Source of the DNA: Chrysomallon squamiferum
Lineage: Eukaryota; Mollusca; Gastropoda; Neomphalida; Peltospiridae
Assembly: GCA_012295275.1 (NCBI GenBank)
Contig: CM022679.1
Span: 6,487,157-6,551,156 of the forward strand
Direction: 5' to 3'
DNA: 64,000 nucleotides
Below are positions 11,401 through 24,900 of this stretch, in pieces. The number at the start of each line of letters is the position of its first letter. Within the stretch, counting starts at the first letter, position 1. A program made the position numbers and the translations under genes. The notes under the pieces were generated by a model. It was not told where the DNA came from. It was given only the letters and a program-made list of their open reading frames with translations, and did not search any database.

Positions 11401-13419
11401 CAATACACCAAAATGTGAGATACTGTCAAGAAACATTGACAGCTACCATAATGAGGTGGGAGATCCTTTTTCAAAATAAAAATATTCATTAAATAAGTAT
11501 GACCAATAGGAGAACAACACAAGACAACTTCATCCTTCCTTGACTGTTTGTAAATTAGTTTCCCCAAACTGGCTTTTCCAGTCACCTTTGCCAGTCAGAG
11601 ATACTATTTTTATTAATACTTTGTTTAAAATCCATGTATGGGACAACCATACTAGCATGATGCAAATTCAAAGCAGCCTTAGCGGGTAGGTTTGGATATT
11701 CATTGCCCATAATACCAACATCACTGGATAATACTTCTGAAAGCAACTGAAGTGGCAATCAAGATACAAAAGCTCATAATACAAGTGATATATAATATTG
11801 GTATATAAAGTTTCATATTCTCTGATGCATTTAGTGTGTTACTTCCTAGTTGAGCAAATTGAAATATAAACAAGTTCATACTATTGACACCTTTAGCCAT
11901 TCAACAGTACTCATTTCATAAGTTTATAAATTACTGGCTTATTATCAAGATGAATAACATAAAATTGTTACCTAGCTTCTGCATAAAAATTAAGAAAATA
12001 AATGTTTTATTAAACTGCATACATTAAATTTTAATAAGTTTATGAATGTTACTTAAAAACAAATAAGTACGACCAATATGAGAACAACACAAGACAACTT
12101 CATTCTTCGACTGTCTGAAGGTCAGTTTCCCAAAACTGGATTGTTGTAGTCACCTTGCCAATCAGAGATAATATTTTTTATTAATACTTTGATTAAAATC
12201 CATGTAAGGGACAACCTTAGTAGCATGATGCAAATTCAAAGAGCCTTAGCAGGTAGGTTTGGATATTCATAGCCCATACTACCAATATGACTGAGTAGCC
12301 AACAAAAACAAGCTTTTTAGATGCCAAAAAAGATATGGTTTTGTATCACCTTCCCAGTTAAGTCAGGTTCCAGCTTCAAACTGCATAAAGTTTTGAGGAT
12401 ATATAAAAGTAAGTCTGTATAAATAATAAATCTGAATATATCTGAATGCTTAATTCTTTCCAGGGTTTCAGTAATTGCCTGTATTTCAGCAGTGAAAACT
12501 GATACTGAATCAGGCAGTCTCTTACAAATTGTTTCAGATGGGAACACTGTAACAGAAGAATTATATGTATCTGTATCTGTATCTATATACATATTTATTT
12601 ATTTATTTGGGAATTTTTGACAGGATGTTTCTTTGTATTTATACAGTTTGCTGAACATTTTTTTCTGAAAACTGTATTATTATTATTATTATGATTCCAT
12701 TATTAATGAATACATTGTCAGTTATACATATAAAAATATTTTATCTCAATACCAACAGAAAAAAACTATCAAAACTCACACGTAACAGAGCTAAATTTAA
12801 CTAAAAGCATGCTGATCAAAATATTGTTTTTTAATTGACACTTTTGATGTAAGTAAACCAAAACAATGTGTAATAATGAAACTATGCGACAGTTCATAAA
12901 TATGCTATGAATTCTGACTGTCAACAGAATGTGTGAATGACATTTACCTTAATATGCTGCTTTTTTTTGTTTTGGTGTTAGGAAGGTAGATTATATGTCT
13001 ATGATTTGTTCATTTTTTCCTAAAATTCTAAGACTCTTTAATATTTAATTATTTTTTGTATCCTTAATATTAAAGAAAGGTTATTTAGAATTCTAGTTTT
13101 CTTCATTAATTTTACAGAGGTATAAATAATAAATATTTAGTATCTGATTTTGTTTAAAATCCTATAAATCAATATATTATAGTATTTCTAATTTTATTTA
13201 ATGCTACAATTTTTCAGCATTCAATCTTAAATCCTTCTTTTCAGTTGGATATTTAGATCTAAATTTTTCAGATTTATTAAAACTTTAAATATGAGTGTTA
13301 GTTTGAAAAAAAAACCACACTCAACACTTTCAGTTTTTAATCCCATAAATCACATATTCTGGGAATTTTAAAGTTAAAAAACCTTTTTTTTTCAAAATCA
13401 ATCTGTGTGTGTGTGTGTT

Positions 13420-13463
<44 letters not shown>

Positions 13464-16400
13464 AATATATAGATTTTTGAAAAAAAAAAAATGTATTTGT
13501 TGGATTAGATGTGAAATTCTAGGTTTTGGAACTAGTTTTAGCTAAAAGTCACTTTACCATTATTTTATGTAACTTGAATCCAACACAATAAATTGTTTTT
13601 CAGAATGTAAACATTCACAATGAAAAATATGAATGTGGTCATACTGTAAGCTCTACATCTAAAGCAACTGACAGGAATATTCAATGAAATTAATACAGAG
13701 ACTGAATATGTTGTTTCACAAGGAAACTGAACTCTTCAGAAGCATATCAGGCTTTGACTAATGAAAATGAAGTGAAAACATTTTAAAATTCAATGAACTT
13801 TTATACTTGATGTGTATTTCTTTACTGAGCATAAGAGAAATTATTCCATTAATCAACAAATTCAAAACAAAATTTAGATTTTCATTACCTTTGTGGCTCC
13901 TATCTGGTATTGATCAGCAAACTCTGGACCCTGAGTTTCCAGGATTTTAGAGCACACTTCAGATGGTAATGTAGAAGGTGAGATGATGAATTTCCTAGCC
14001 AGACACCGATATCTGTCAAAATGAAACAAAAAAAAGTATCATTTACATGGAAATGGTCAGTTATGTACAGATTTGTGATTGGGTGGATAGGTTGCTGGTT
14101 AAAATGATGGAGGACAAGAATGAAGCACAGTCTGGTCAACAGATGAAACAAATTAATTATTGGGAGTAAGTGAATAAATTAATTAATAAATTAACAGATA
14201 ACAAAATGAATGGAATGGTGGATGCATGGCCACAACAATTACTGTTGACAGATGGATATATTAATAAAAACATATGAACTAATTGAAAGGAACTACAAAA
14301 TGTGCTGGACTTAAATAAAGCACATCTGTAAAGATGTTTCCTGCAATAAACTGACCTGTCAATGAAGTGAGGAAACTTGATTCTGACAGGATACCCCATC
14401 TTGCGTATTCTGATGGTCTCCAGCATCCCACTGTATCTGAGCTGATCGTGAACCACATCATCCTCAAACAACATCGCTGTCTTGCTGGAATTAGGCTTGA
14501 TGCATCTCACAAAGTATGGATTACATCTGCAGTAAGATATATTCAGTGATGAAGTATCTTTGTTACTGAATATTTTAATCATTTATTTAATTACATTAAT
14601 TATAAATTTGTAATAATAGTTAATGACAGTAGTAATAGTAAAAGGGGCTGTAACCATGGGTTTTAAAATCATCTACTACTATTATTACAGCTAAATCTTA
14701 CAACAACACCTTACAGCTACTACAATTATTCCTTGTAGTACTGTTACTCCAACTACAATGACTACTAACACTGTTATTATCACCACCTCTACTACTACCT
14801 CTATCACTATTCCCACCATTACTACTATCACTACCACTACCACTACTAATTCCATCAGAACTTCCATCACTTCTGATACAACAAACAGAAAGCTCACCGT
14901 GACATGGTGTCAATGAGAGACAGAAGAGATTCAGTGAAGCTGGCAGCCACTGTAGGTTTCTGTGGTTTTAGAGTCACATAGCGACCAGTTGTCTTACTCA
15001 GAGTCTTTGTAATCAGTCTGTCCCTCATGTCCTTAAACATCTGAGATATCATCTGAAAAAGGCAAAACAAACAAATGTTTAATTAAAAAAAAGGATTGTT
15101 GAATGTTTAATGGGATATTCCTGATTTAAAAAAACCCTGTTATCTATGGTCTTTTAAAGATGATTATATTTTCAAAACATTAATATCTGGTTTTTAGGTT
15201 GGAAATATTTGTTTTCTTTGATCTTAAGAACTAGTGGAGGAAAAATGATGAATGATTGAATGATTTATTGAATGAATTTCAGCAACTGTAGGTCTCAAGT
15301 GCATGTTTCTCTCTTCTACAATTTATTATAATTATAGTAATTACAACAACAACAACAACAACAATAAATACCTTATTTATTTATTAATAAAAATAACAGT
15401 AATTACAGATGCAATAATAAAACAAAAGCTTTAATAACAAAAATACCTTGTTTTTGCTTTCACACAACAGCTCCACAACATCACTTCTCAAAGTGTCTTT
15501 GTTTTTCTCCAGGAAATGGTTCACCTGAAATCAAAATCATTATAAATAATATATTACGAGATTATATAAAATTCCTGTATATTTTATAAGGAAAAAAACA
15601 AAAATTAAGAAAAATGACAGAACAAGCCTGAAATGACACCTGAATGCTTTGAGAAAAAGATTTATTTTTAAATAAAAAGAAATGTGTATTTAAATAATTT
15701 ATAACAAAAGATATTATATTAAAACAATTAATATTTGAAAATATTTAAATAACAGACATACGTTATATTTAATCTTTCCAGCATAATGCAGGATACAGAA
15801 CTCGGGGTCTGACATCCGTGGTTTGCTGTACAAACTGTTTTGATGATGGTGGTAGTGACATTTCTCCAGGAAAGAGGAATCTGTTGACTGTAAAAAAATA
15901 AAATAAAATAAATAAATAAATAAACTAATTATATAATGTGTACTGGTAATTTAAAAATAAATATTTTAAAATGGTTTTTTAAAACATTTTTTTTTAAATT
16001 TGTATAATGATCATTCTTATACACTGCACACACATCACTGTTTATTTCAAAACAATGTTTGGAGTATTTGTTTTCATAATGATTCTAACAAAGAATATGT
16101 ATATGGAGATTTCTGTTAAATAAGATTAATATACTGAACACCTATGCAGTTTTCAGGAAAGTAATATAAAGAAGTGCATTTCTGTTAAACATTTATGTAA
16201 GTGATAAAAACAGATTTGATTTCGGTTCAAAGTTCAAATAAGTAATGTTAACAGAAAGGATTTGCAAAATTTAGATAAATGAGGTTAATAAATAATGGAA
16301 GTTTTGAAATTCAATTAAGTTATGTTATCAAAACACTTTTTCAAATAATGTTCAGGAAATTATACAGAGGGATTTTACCTGTGGAAAGTTGCACTCATCA

Positions 16401-18595
16401 TCAAGAATGTGAAGGATTCCTGCAGGTTTGGTTGCTATCAGGTCTATGGTTGGCTGGTTGTCCTTGAACTCAATGTGCTGCCAGTGAATCTTCTCCTTTG
16501 AATATTCCTTCTGCTCCAGCTTAAATATATGCTGGTTGAAAAAGAATTGCAATGTCTCATTTGCATAATTAATGCACAACTGCTCAAAACTGTTGGTCTT
16601 GAAATCCTGAAAAATAAAACAAAAATATATTAAGAATAGATTAGAAATATTTTCTTAAGTTTGTTATTTGATGATGATGGCAATAATAATAAGAAGAACA
16701 TGTCAGATAACCCTTCATCACATGGTTCAGTTTTACAAAAATTAAACACTGTTATATAAAAGGGTATTAAAAAAAATCATAAATTCTGATAATTATTATA
16801 TGAATGTAAATAAAACTTATTCTGGTCACAAATTACATACCAAAAATATAATTTTGTTATAATTTCAGATATTACAAATTAAAAAATGTATTTGTTTTTT
16901 AAAACATTATCTTACATACCTCAAAACCAAAGATGTCAAGGACAGCTAGAGAGGTTGTTTTCTCTCTCTCTGCTCGACATGTGACAGTGTTGATTCGCTC
17001 AACCAGCCATGTAAACAGACGACTGTACAAGGCTTTTGCTATGGCATCTCTGTAACAAAATATTTATATTATTACACAATTATTTATTAACTTGGTTTGA
17101 CAGTGTAACTGAAATTAAATTTCTATTATTATTATTATTATTATTATTTTTAATATAGAATCTTATTATTATGGCTTGACAGAGAAAACTTTGGTCAAAT
17201 AACAAGATTATTATGTTTTGGATTTAAATTAAAAGTATATTTCTCTGCTTTAGTTAATAATGTGTTGACTAATTTTCAGTTGTTCCTATTTCAGCCTACA
17301 CAAAGTAACAAATAATTAATCAACATGTACCTGGCATCCAAAGCTTGATCAAAATTGTAAGGGGAAATAACTCTATCGCCTCTGGCTTCCTGGAAAAGAA
17401 ATAAAAACAATTGTTTTAAATATCCATTTTTAAACACTGATATTTCTCTGACCTTACTGTTTTCATAAATATTGTAAGAGATTCTAATATAAATTTTCAT
17501 TATTTTAGTTTTAATAAAAACAAAACTTTGTCATTAAAAACAGTTTATATTGACAGATGTCATATACCCAAAATTTGCATGTCCTGTTAATGAGACAAAA
17601 GGTAAATTCTCTATGAATGAAATAAATAATTGATGAGGTACTTACTGTAATTTTGCTGACAAGTGCTTGCTTCAGCCATTCATCAGAAAGGCCCAGTAGG
17701 TAGGCAATCCATTTGATTTCAGCATCACTGCCTAGTTCAACTGTGTCATGGTTGTCAGCATTCTGTGGTAAAATTTCAAAAGTTTCTACATTTCAGTATA
17801 AAATGTTATAAAAAGTGAAAACACAACATCACAGTGTCCAAACATTTGCTTACATTGTTAAAATTAACATGACACAAATAACGTATTTTCAGTTTTAAAA
17901 ATGAGATGTTAAACTTTAACGTACAGTTTCATTAATATAAAAAATATTTGAATTTAATCTTCAGTATCAAAATTTAAAATATAAAAGTTAGGTTAGCACA
18001 GCATCAAAATAAAAAAACATTTCATATGCCAGTATTATCATCCAGAAGATAAAAAAGTGAAGAGATCTCAGTTTCAGATATCCATGGTAAAAGTCTAAAG
18101 TTCCAATAGAATTTAAATGAATATCATTATTTTCATTTTAGAAAATAATTTTAAAATATTTTTGTTTCAAAAATAAAAAATAATAAAAAATATATTATTT
18201 ATATTTCTATAAAGTCAATAGATACAAATAACTTATGAATTTCAAAATATTAATTGACTTTAAAAGAAAAAAGATTATTTATTGTTGCTTATTTCAAGTA
18301 TGCAATTTTTCAGAAAATAATTTTTAGAAGGTAATTTGTTTAAAATTAAGGTTCACAGGTTCAAGCTCACACTGACTGATTTGAAGTAAATATTTCCAAC
18401 GTGGAGGACAGAAGCTAGAATCTTCAGAACGGTTTCCTGTTCATCTTTCTTGAAGTTGAGAATGTCCATGGCTGACCGGACTTTACGGAAGTTTTCTGAT
18501 TCATCACGGCCTGGGATCTTCATGGTGTCACCCTATGATAAAAAGTATCTGTTAAACAGCTTTTCAAAACTCTGAATCAGTACACTACATAAATT

Positions 18596-18627
<32 letters not shown>

Positions 18628-19420
18628 AATTAAAAGTAAAGAAACAGAAAAATATATTTGTTTTCTGAGAGAAAAATTGAAAAATGCATTGTTTTGCATT
18701 TTGGTGTTTAGAAAGTTAAGAATTTTATTTCATTTACATGTAATGCTGATTATTTCAAATATGGTAATTTTATATTTATATACTGTTTGTATTCTTATTT
18801 ATTAATTTATATATGACTAACTAAAAATTAAGGACATATTAAATATTTTTAAAAATATTTTTTTATATTACCTTCACAAGTAAGTTTTAAGCAATAGATA
18901 TGTTCTAAAAAGAGTTTTAACATATTTAATTCTCTTAAAATATTATTATGAATACTAGACAGCTTGATTTTAGTTGTTATGTACAAAATTTTCTGTAAAT
19001 GTTGAAAATAATGGACCATGAATACAAATTATAAAAACCCAGCCACAAATGCTTTTAAAGTCAGTAGCAGGATTGCATCAGTAACTATAAAGTATTTGTT
19101 TCCTGTATTTATACCTGACTGAGGTAGAAGTATTTTGAGGAAGACTGCAGTCCAAGTTTTGATTTCTCTTCTTCAGTCAGTGCTTCCAACATCTCGTAGA
19201 ATATGTGATAGTTTCTTTCCTCTGGGGCCTGAATATACAAAACATTCATTATTTTATCTCTTATGAAACAAATATCTGCTACATTAATATGTGTGTTTAT
19301 AATGCACTAATATCAGCAATAGCAATACAGTTTTTAATAATATTACAAATTATTAAATATTCTAAGTAAAGATAAATTTGTCATGCTCTTAATTTTGATT
19401 TTTCTTTCTTTCTTTTTTTA

Positions 19421-19464
<44 letters not shown>

Positions 19465-21871
19465 GATGTATGCAATTAAAATAATTTTTGGAATAAAAAC
19501 ACTTTTAATTAATTTGTTTTTATTTTTGTTTTTATCTTTTTGATTTTAATTTTAATTAATTTAATTTTTATTTTTATTATTATTTTTCTTAATTTAATTT
19601 ACTTTATTTTACTTTTATTTTTATATTTCATTTTAAGTTATTTTATTTTAGATTTATTTAATTTTAAATTATTTTATTTTATTTTTAATTTTTATTTCTT
19701 TCTATAAGTTTCATTTGTTATTTTTTATTTTGTTTATAAATTTAATTTATATTTCATTTTATTTATTTTATTTGATTATTTATTAATTTGATTTGATTTA
19801 ATTCAATTTAATTTAATTTTTATTTAATTTAATTTTAATTTAATTTATTCTATTTTATTTAAATTTTCAGTTTTATTTTAATATTTTATTTAATAATTAT
19901 TTTTATTTGAAAAAGATTTAATTTTAATTATTTCATTTTATTATTACTTTTATTTTAACTTTTTATTTTTATTTTTATTTTTACTATTTTATTGTTTTTG
20001 TTTTTTTATTTCATTTTTATTTGTTGCTTTGTTAATTGTTTTAGATTTAATTTTTAGATTTTTAATTTACTTTATCATTATTATTTTTATTTTAATTAAT
20101 ATTTATATATATATTTTATTTCATTCTGTATATTTCATTTAATTTGTCTTTTTAATTTTTTTTAAATTTCATTTTGTTTATAGATATAGATATATATTTA
20201 TTTTATTTTAATTTATTTTATTTTAATTTTTTTTATTCATTTATTATTATATATTTTTATTTCATTTTTTAATGTTTCAGTTTATTTTAATTTATTTTAA
20301 TTCCATTTACCTTTTAGAGTAGACCCATCAATTATAAAGTAAATCAATGGAGAGAAAATAGTTTACCTGAGTTACTATCCTAGACTTCTCCAGTAAATAC
20401 TCCATAGTTCTGGCACCAACTATAGAACCTCTGTATCAAAAATCAAACAGTTATATTAACATTTATATATAAACACATGTGAAGTACATCAAGACATATC
20501 ATTTTAAATTAAATTAAAACACTTCCGAAAGATACATTTATTTGTGTGTTTGTATTTTATTGAATATAGACTAGCCATTTCAAATAAACATATGGATACA
20601 CAGAGCAAGCTAAAAGTCTGACAAGAATGAGTCAAGGTAAATATATTATTGTTATTGATTATCACCTCATCATCATAATGATCACAATCATCATCATAAT
20701 CATCACAATCATCATAATTAAATTAGTGTTTAAAAAACAAACTTACTTCTTGAAGAAAACTTCAATGTATTTCCCAAATCGACTTGAATTGTCATTGCGA
20801 ATTGTTTTGGCATTTCCAAATGATTCTAGAAGAGGATTTGCCTCTAAAATCTGTTCTGTGATGAGGTTGTTACCAGATTTGTTCACTGCTGCCAGGTACT
20901 GCATCACCAGCTTGGTGCTTTCTGTCTTACCGGCACCACTTTCCCCACTGGCAAATTAAATATTAGATATATTGTGATATTCTTTTTTCTTTTTGTACAT
21001 TTATGTCTGATGTTAAATATATCATATTTTTAGTTCATGAATTTTGTATTTAGCAATGCTTTATTAAGCTTATGTATGTTTTTTTAAAATTATTATCCAT
21101 TTTTAATAATTTATATTGTATGTGTCTGGGTTTGTGCATGTTTGTGTGTGTGTGTGTGTGCGTGTCTCTCTCTCTCTCTCTGAATGGCTGTGCATAAATC
21201 CATTTGACTATGATAATATATTAAACTATTGTTATTGTCTGACATATTTTATGCAAAGAAATTTCTCTCTCTCTATTTTTTTTTTAATATTTCTATTTTT
21301 TTTAAATAATATTTTATATTACTTCACTTTACTTTAATTTACTTTTATATAATTATATTATATATACTTTTTAATATGCAATACTTAGTTATAAACAGCA
21401 TACATATACAACATTTGCTTGTCACAGATATTATTTATTTTCATGGTAGTAACAACATGTTATTATTTCAAAGTCTTAATTTAATATTTTTATTTTATAT
21501 AAATTTGATAATGAAAAGAAAATAAAGAAAAATAACTAAGCAAAAGTAAGAAAGAAAGAAAGAAAAAAAGAAAAGAAAAACTTCAAATATCTGTAACCCA
21601 GTAGAATAGAATAATTAGTCATAAACTTCAAAAATGACATTTTTCTGGTATGATGCCAAATACCACCAACTATTTTTAACAAGTGTGTACCTTCCTTCTC
21701 ATTTAATTCACTAAATAAAATAAAAAAATAATAATAATAAAAAAAAGAACAGTTAGACATTACATTCTAACCTATTAAACTTTTTTCTTTTTAAAAATAA
21801 TAAATACAACAAAGAAATTCCATGACAGCATTAAAGTTTAATTTACTGTAAGATAAAATAAAGGAAGCTTG

Positions 21872-21910
<39 letters not shown>

Positions 21911-24900
21911 AATTTTTCATTTTCCTTGACACATTTCATTATTCACATAATCTGTAATAAAATATATAATGTCAGAGGTATTCAGACACATTATTTAGCT
22001 TTGTGCAGGTTAAGTTACGTGCAATCTTCTGGAACAATCTATAAACAGTTACTAAACTATTAATTTGTTAGGGCAACACTGAATAAAATAAACTGATTAC
22101 ACCAGTACATGATTATATAAATTTATTTTAGTTTAAAAAATAAATAAATAAACAAGAAGAGGAGGAAAAAGGAAAAAACAAATAATTTTGGATAATGGAT
22201 TGTTATCCTATAATATTATATTATTAGTAAATATTTTGAAATCAAAGCACATTTTATAGCAGTATCTTTCTCCATCCTTCCATTTCTCACTCTGTCTTCC
22301 TTTCCCTCTTTTTTTTTTATTATTCATTACATGTGTAAAAGGCTTGTTGAATTTTTGTTTATAATTCATCTTTGTTTCCTAAGAAAAGATTTTTGAAATA
22401 AAAATTTCGATTTAAAATATTTTAGTTTTTTTATTTCCAAAATTTAATGTTATAGATAAAAATTCAAATGCATAAGGTGACCTTTTCATCAAACACATTA
22501 TGTAAATCTAAATATTGGAGTTGAAATATGAGCAGAACAGTTTATAACACAACATGTCTATGCATGTTTATTGACACATATATCTTAAATTTGTCTTACT
22601 GACATATCATTACTATGAATAAAAAAGATAACATTGTTTCCAAGTAACATGCAATCAACTTCAGGCTTACAGATAAAGAAATGACCACTTAGAGAACTTG
22701 AAAAATGACTTCCTTCTTTCAAAGATCTTTTACTTTAATTTAAATTTTTGTATTGCTTTAATCAATGTTACTGAACTGATGGCATGTTTTCCATTCATAT
22801 AGTTTGTCATCAGAATCTGTGATATATACCTGATTGTGAGGGGAAGGCATAAAAAAGTATAGTTAGTTTTGGTCTGAAAACTTGATGTTACAAATGTCAA
22901 ATATTCTACATCAAACAGAAAATTACAAAAAGTCAGGGTTTTTTGTTTTTATTTTTTTTTTTTTTTCTTTAAAATCTTTATATGTCAACTTTCTTATGTT
23001 CTAAAATCATTTTCAAACAAAATTTTTAAAAAAATGTATTTTTATTTACAATTATGATAAACAGAATAACTTTTGGAGAAAATAAATTAATAAAATGTTA
23101 AGAACCAAGAATATGGGAATTACTTCAGTTTTTATACGCCTGTTCAAAAGATTTTAAATCTATACTTGTAATATTTTTCTGAGTCTGATTTATGATTTTA
23201 AAAACCACAAAAGAAAGTTTTGTTGAATGATAAAATTCTTTTTTAAGGAAAATGGCCCAGTACATCTTCTTTCTGACAATTTGTAAGGGTTTGATTTATG
23301 TCTGGTGGCTTTGTTATGGAAAATAGGTTAATAATCCATTAGTTTTATTGCTAACAGCCCAAAGGATCTGACTAAACAGACTTACTATTTCAACAAATCT
23401 AAAATTTATAAGTCATAAATAAAAACTGAATAAAATGATCTAACATCTGAATTTACCTGATAATTAATAAATAAAACAACATGGCTTCAGATTAATCAAA
23501 GTATAATTTGGCCGTATCAACAATTTATCCTCATGTCTGAAAGCTATGTCTGAGTTATTATTATTATTTTTTTATTATTTAACAAAAAAAGTGTTAAACA
23601 ATGATGTGTATATTTCCCACAGACTGGCTACAGATATGATCATGTAGTTCCACTGAACAGAATCAAACTAGCATAAATAATCTTTGATTGCCATTACACC
23701 TTGCTACAATGAATATTAAGTGCAAACAACTCAGCATAGTACTGACATTTTATTTTGTTTGCCTGCCTGTATTACTTCGATATAATCAGAATATGACAAT
23801 GAATAAGGATCCATAAATGGGAATACTGCTCTTGTGTTAAGGTATAGGGATCTAATAACAGCACATGACAGAATGTGTAGTCAAGTATGTTTAAGAAATG
23901 TTGAAGTTATTTGTATGTGCATGTATGCATGCGTTCAATGTTCATGCATATCTGACTGTGTCTAAATTATATCCATTAAAGATTTATTTATAATAATAAT
24001 AGTTCTTTTCATTTAAAAGTAATGAAGTTTAAAAATGCTATATGAAATTTAAATAAGTTCAGAGTGTAATAAATACCAAGAATATTTGACACTTACCTGA
24101 TTACCAATACCTGGTTTTCAGTAACTTTCACCATTCTGACATATGCTGAACTTGATACTGCAAAAATATGTCTGTAAACAAAAATAATATAATTAGAGGT
24201 GGTCATAATAAATAATAATAAGATCAGTAGAAGGTGTAGAACAAGATTAGGAGAAAGTGTACAAGAATATTACATGCAGGTTTCACCATCATAACAACAT
24301 ATAATATAAATGTATATGAAATAATAGTAAAACCAAATAAATAAATAAACCCAAAAGAAAACCAGTTTTTAACTGTGAAGAGTGCATTTATTTTCCAAAA
24401 CATAAGATAAAAAATAAGCAGTTTGTTAAAATTGTAGATATTTATTTACTTATTTATTCATTTGTTTTTTACTTACTGACTTATATTGTTGTATTAATAA
24501 AATATTAGAGCTGCATATTAAATAGAGGTTGCAGATGTATGAAATATTTTCTAGTCACTTATTGCTATGTATTCTAAGTATGTGTTATATACAACAAATA
24601 AATAAGAATAGTTTTAATTTCTTTTTATTATATATTACAAATACCACTATGTATTGCTGTAACAACATTAAAGAAAAATTTGAAACACATATGCTTCATT
24701 ATTAACATAATAGGCAGTATGAAAGAAAAGTTACACTCAGATACCTTTATCAAATCTTACTACACAATAATTACTATAACACAAATTTCAAATGAAGACA
24801 AGAATTAGGGGAGATAACTTTGGTTTGCTTGATCAAGCAAATAACCTTGAAAGTAAATGTTTGCTGTAAAATTGCGGAAATCTTTTGACAACATTACAAG

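Larger units (their letters stand above)
20948..24096. other. Intron between exons 5 and 6
   Basis: No gene recognised. Holds a GT run (21142-21164) passing directly into CT (21165-21182), a 35-bp poly(A) at 21874-21908 and AT-rich unique DNA. Confidence 0.65.

Noticed and set aside
14691-14913. Two overlapping open frames rich in Val or Ser/Gly
   Set aside because: They are translations of the imperfect trinucleotide tract.
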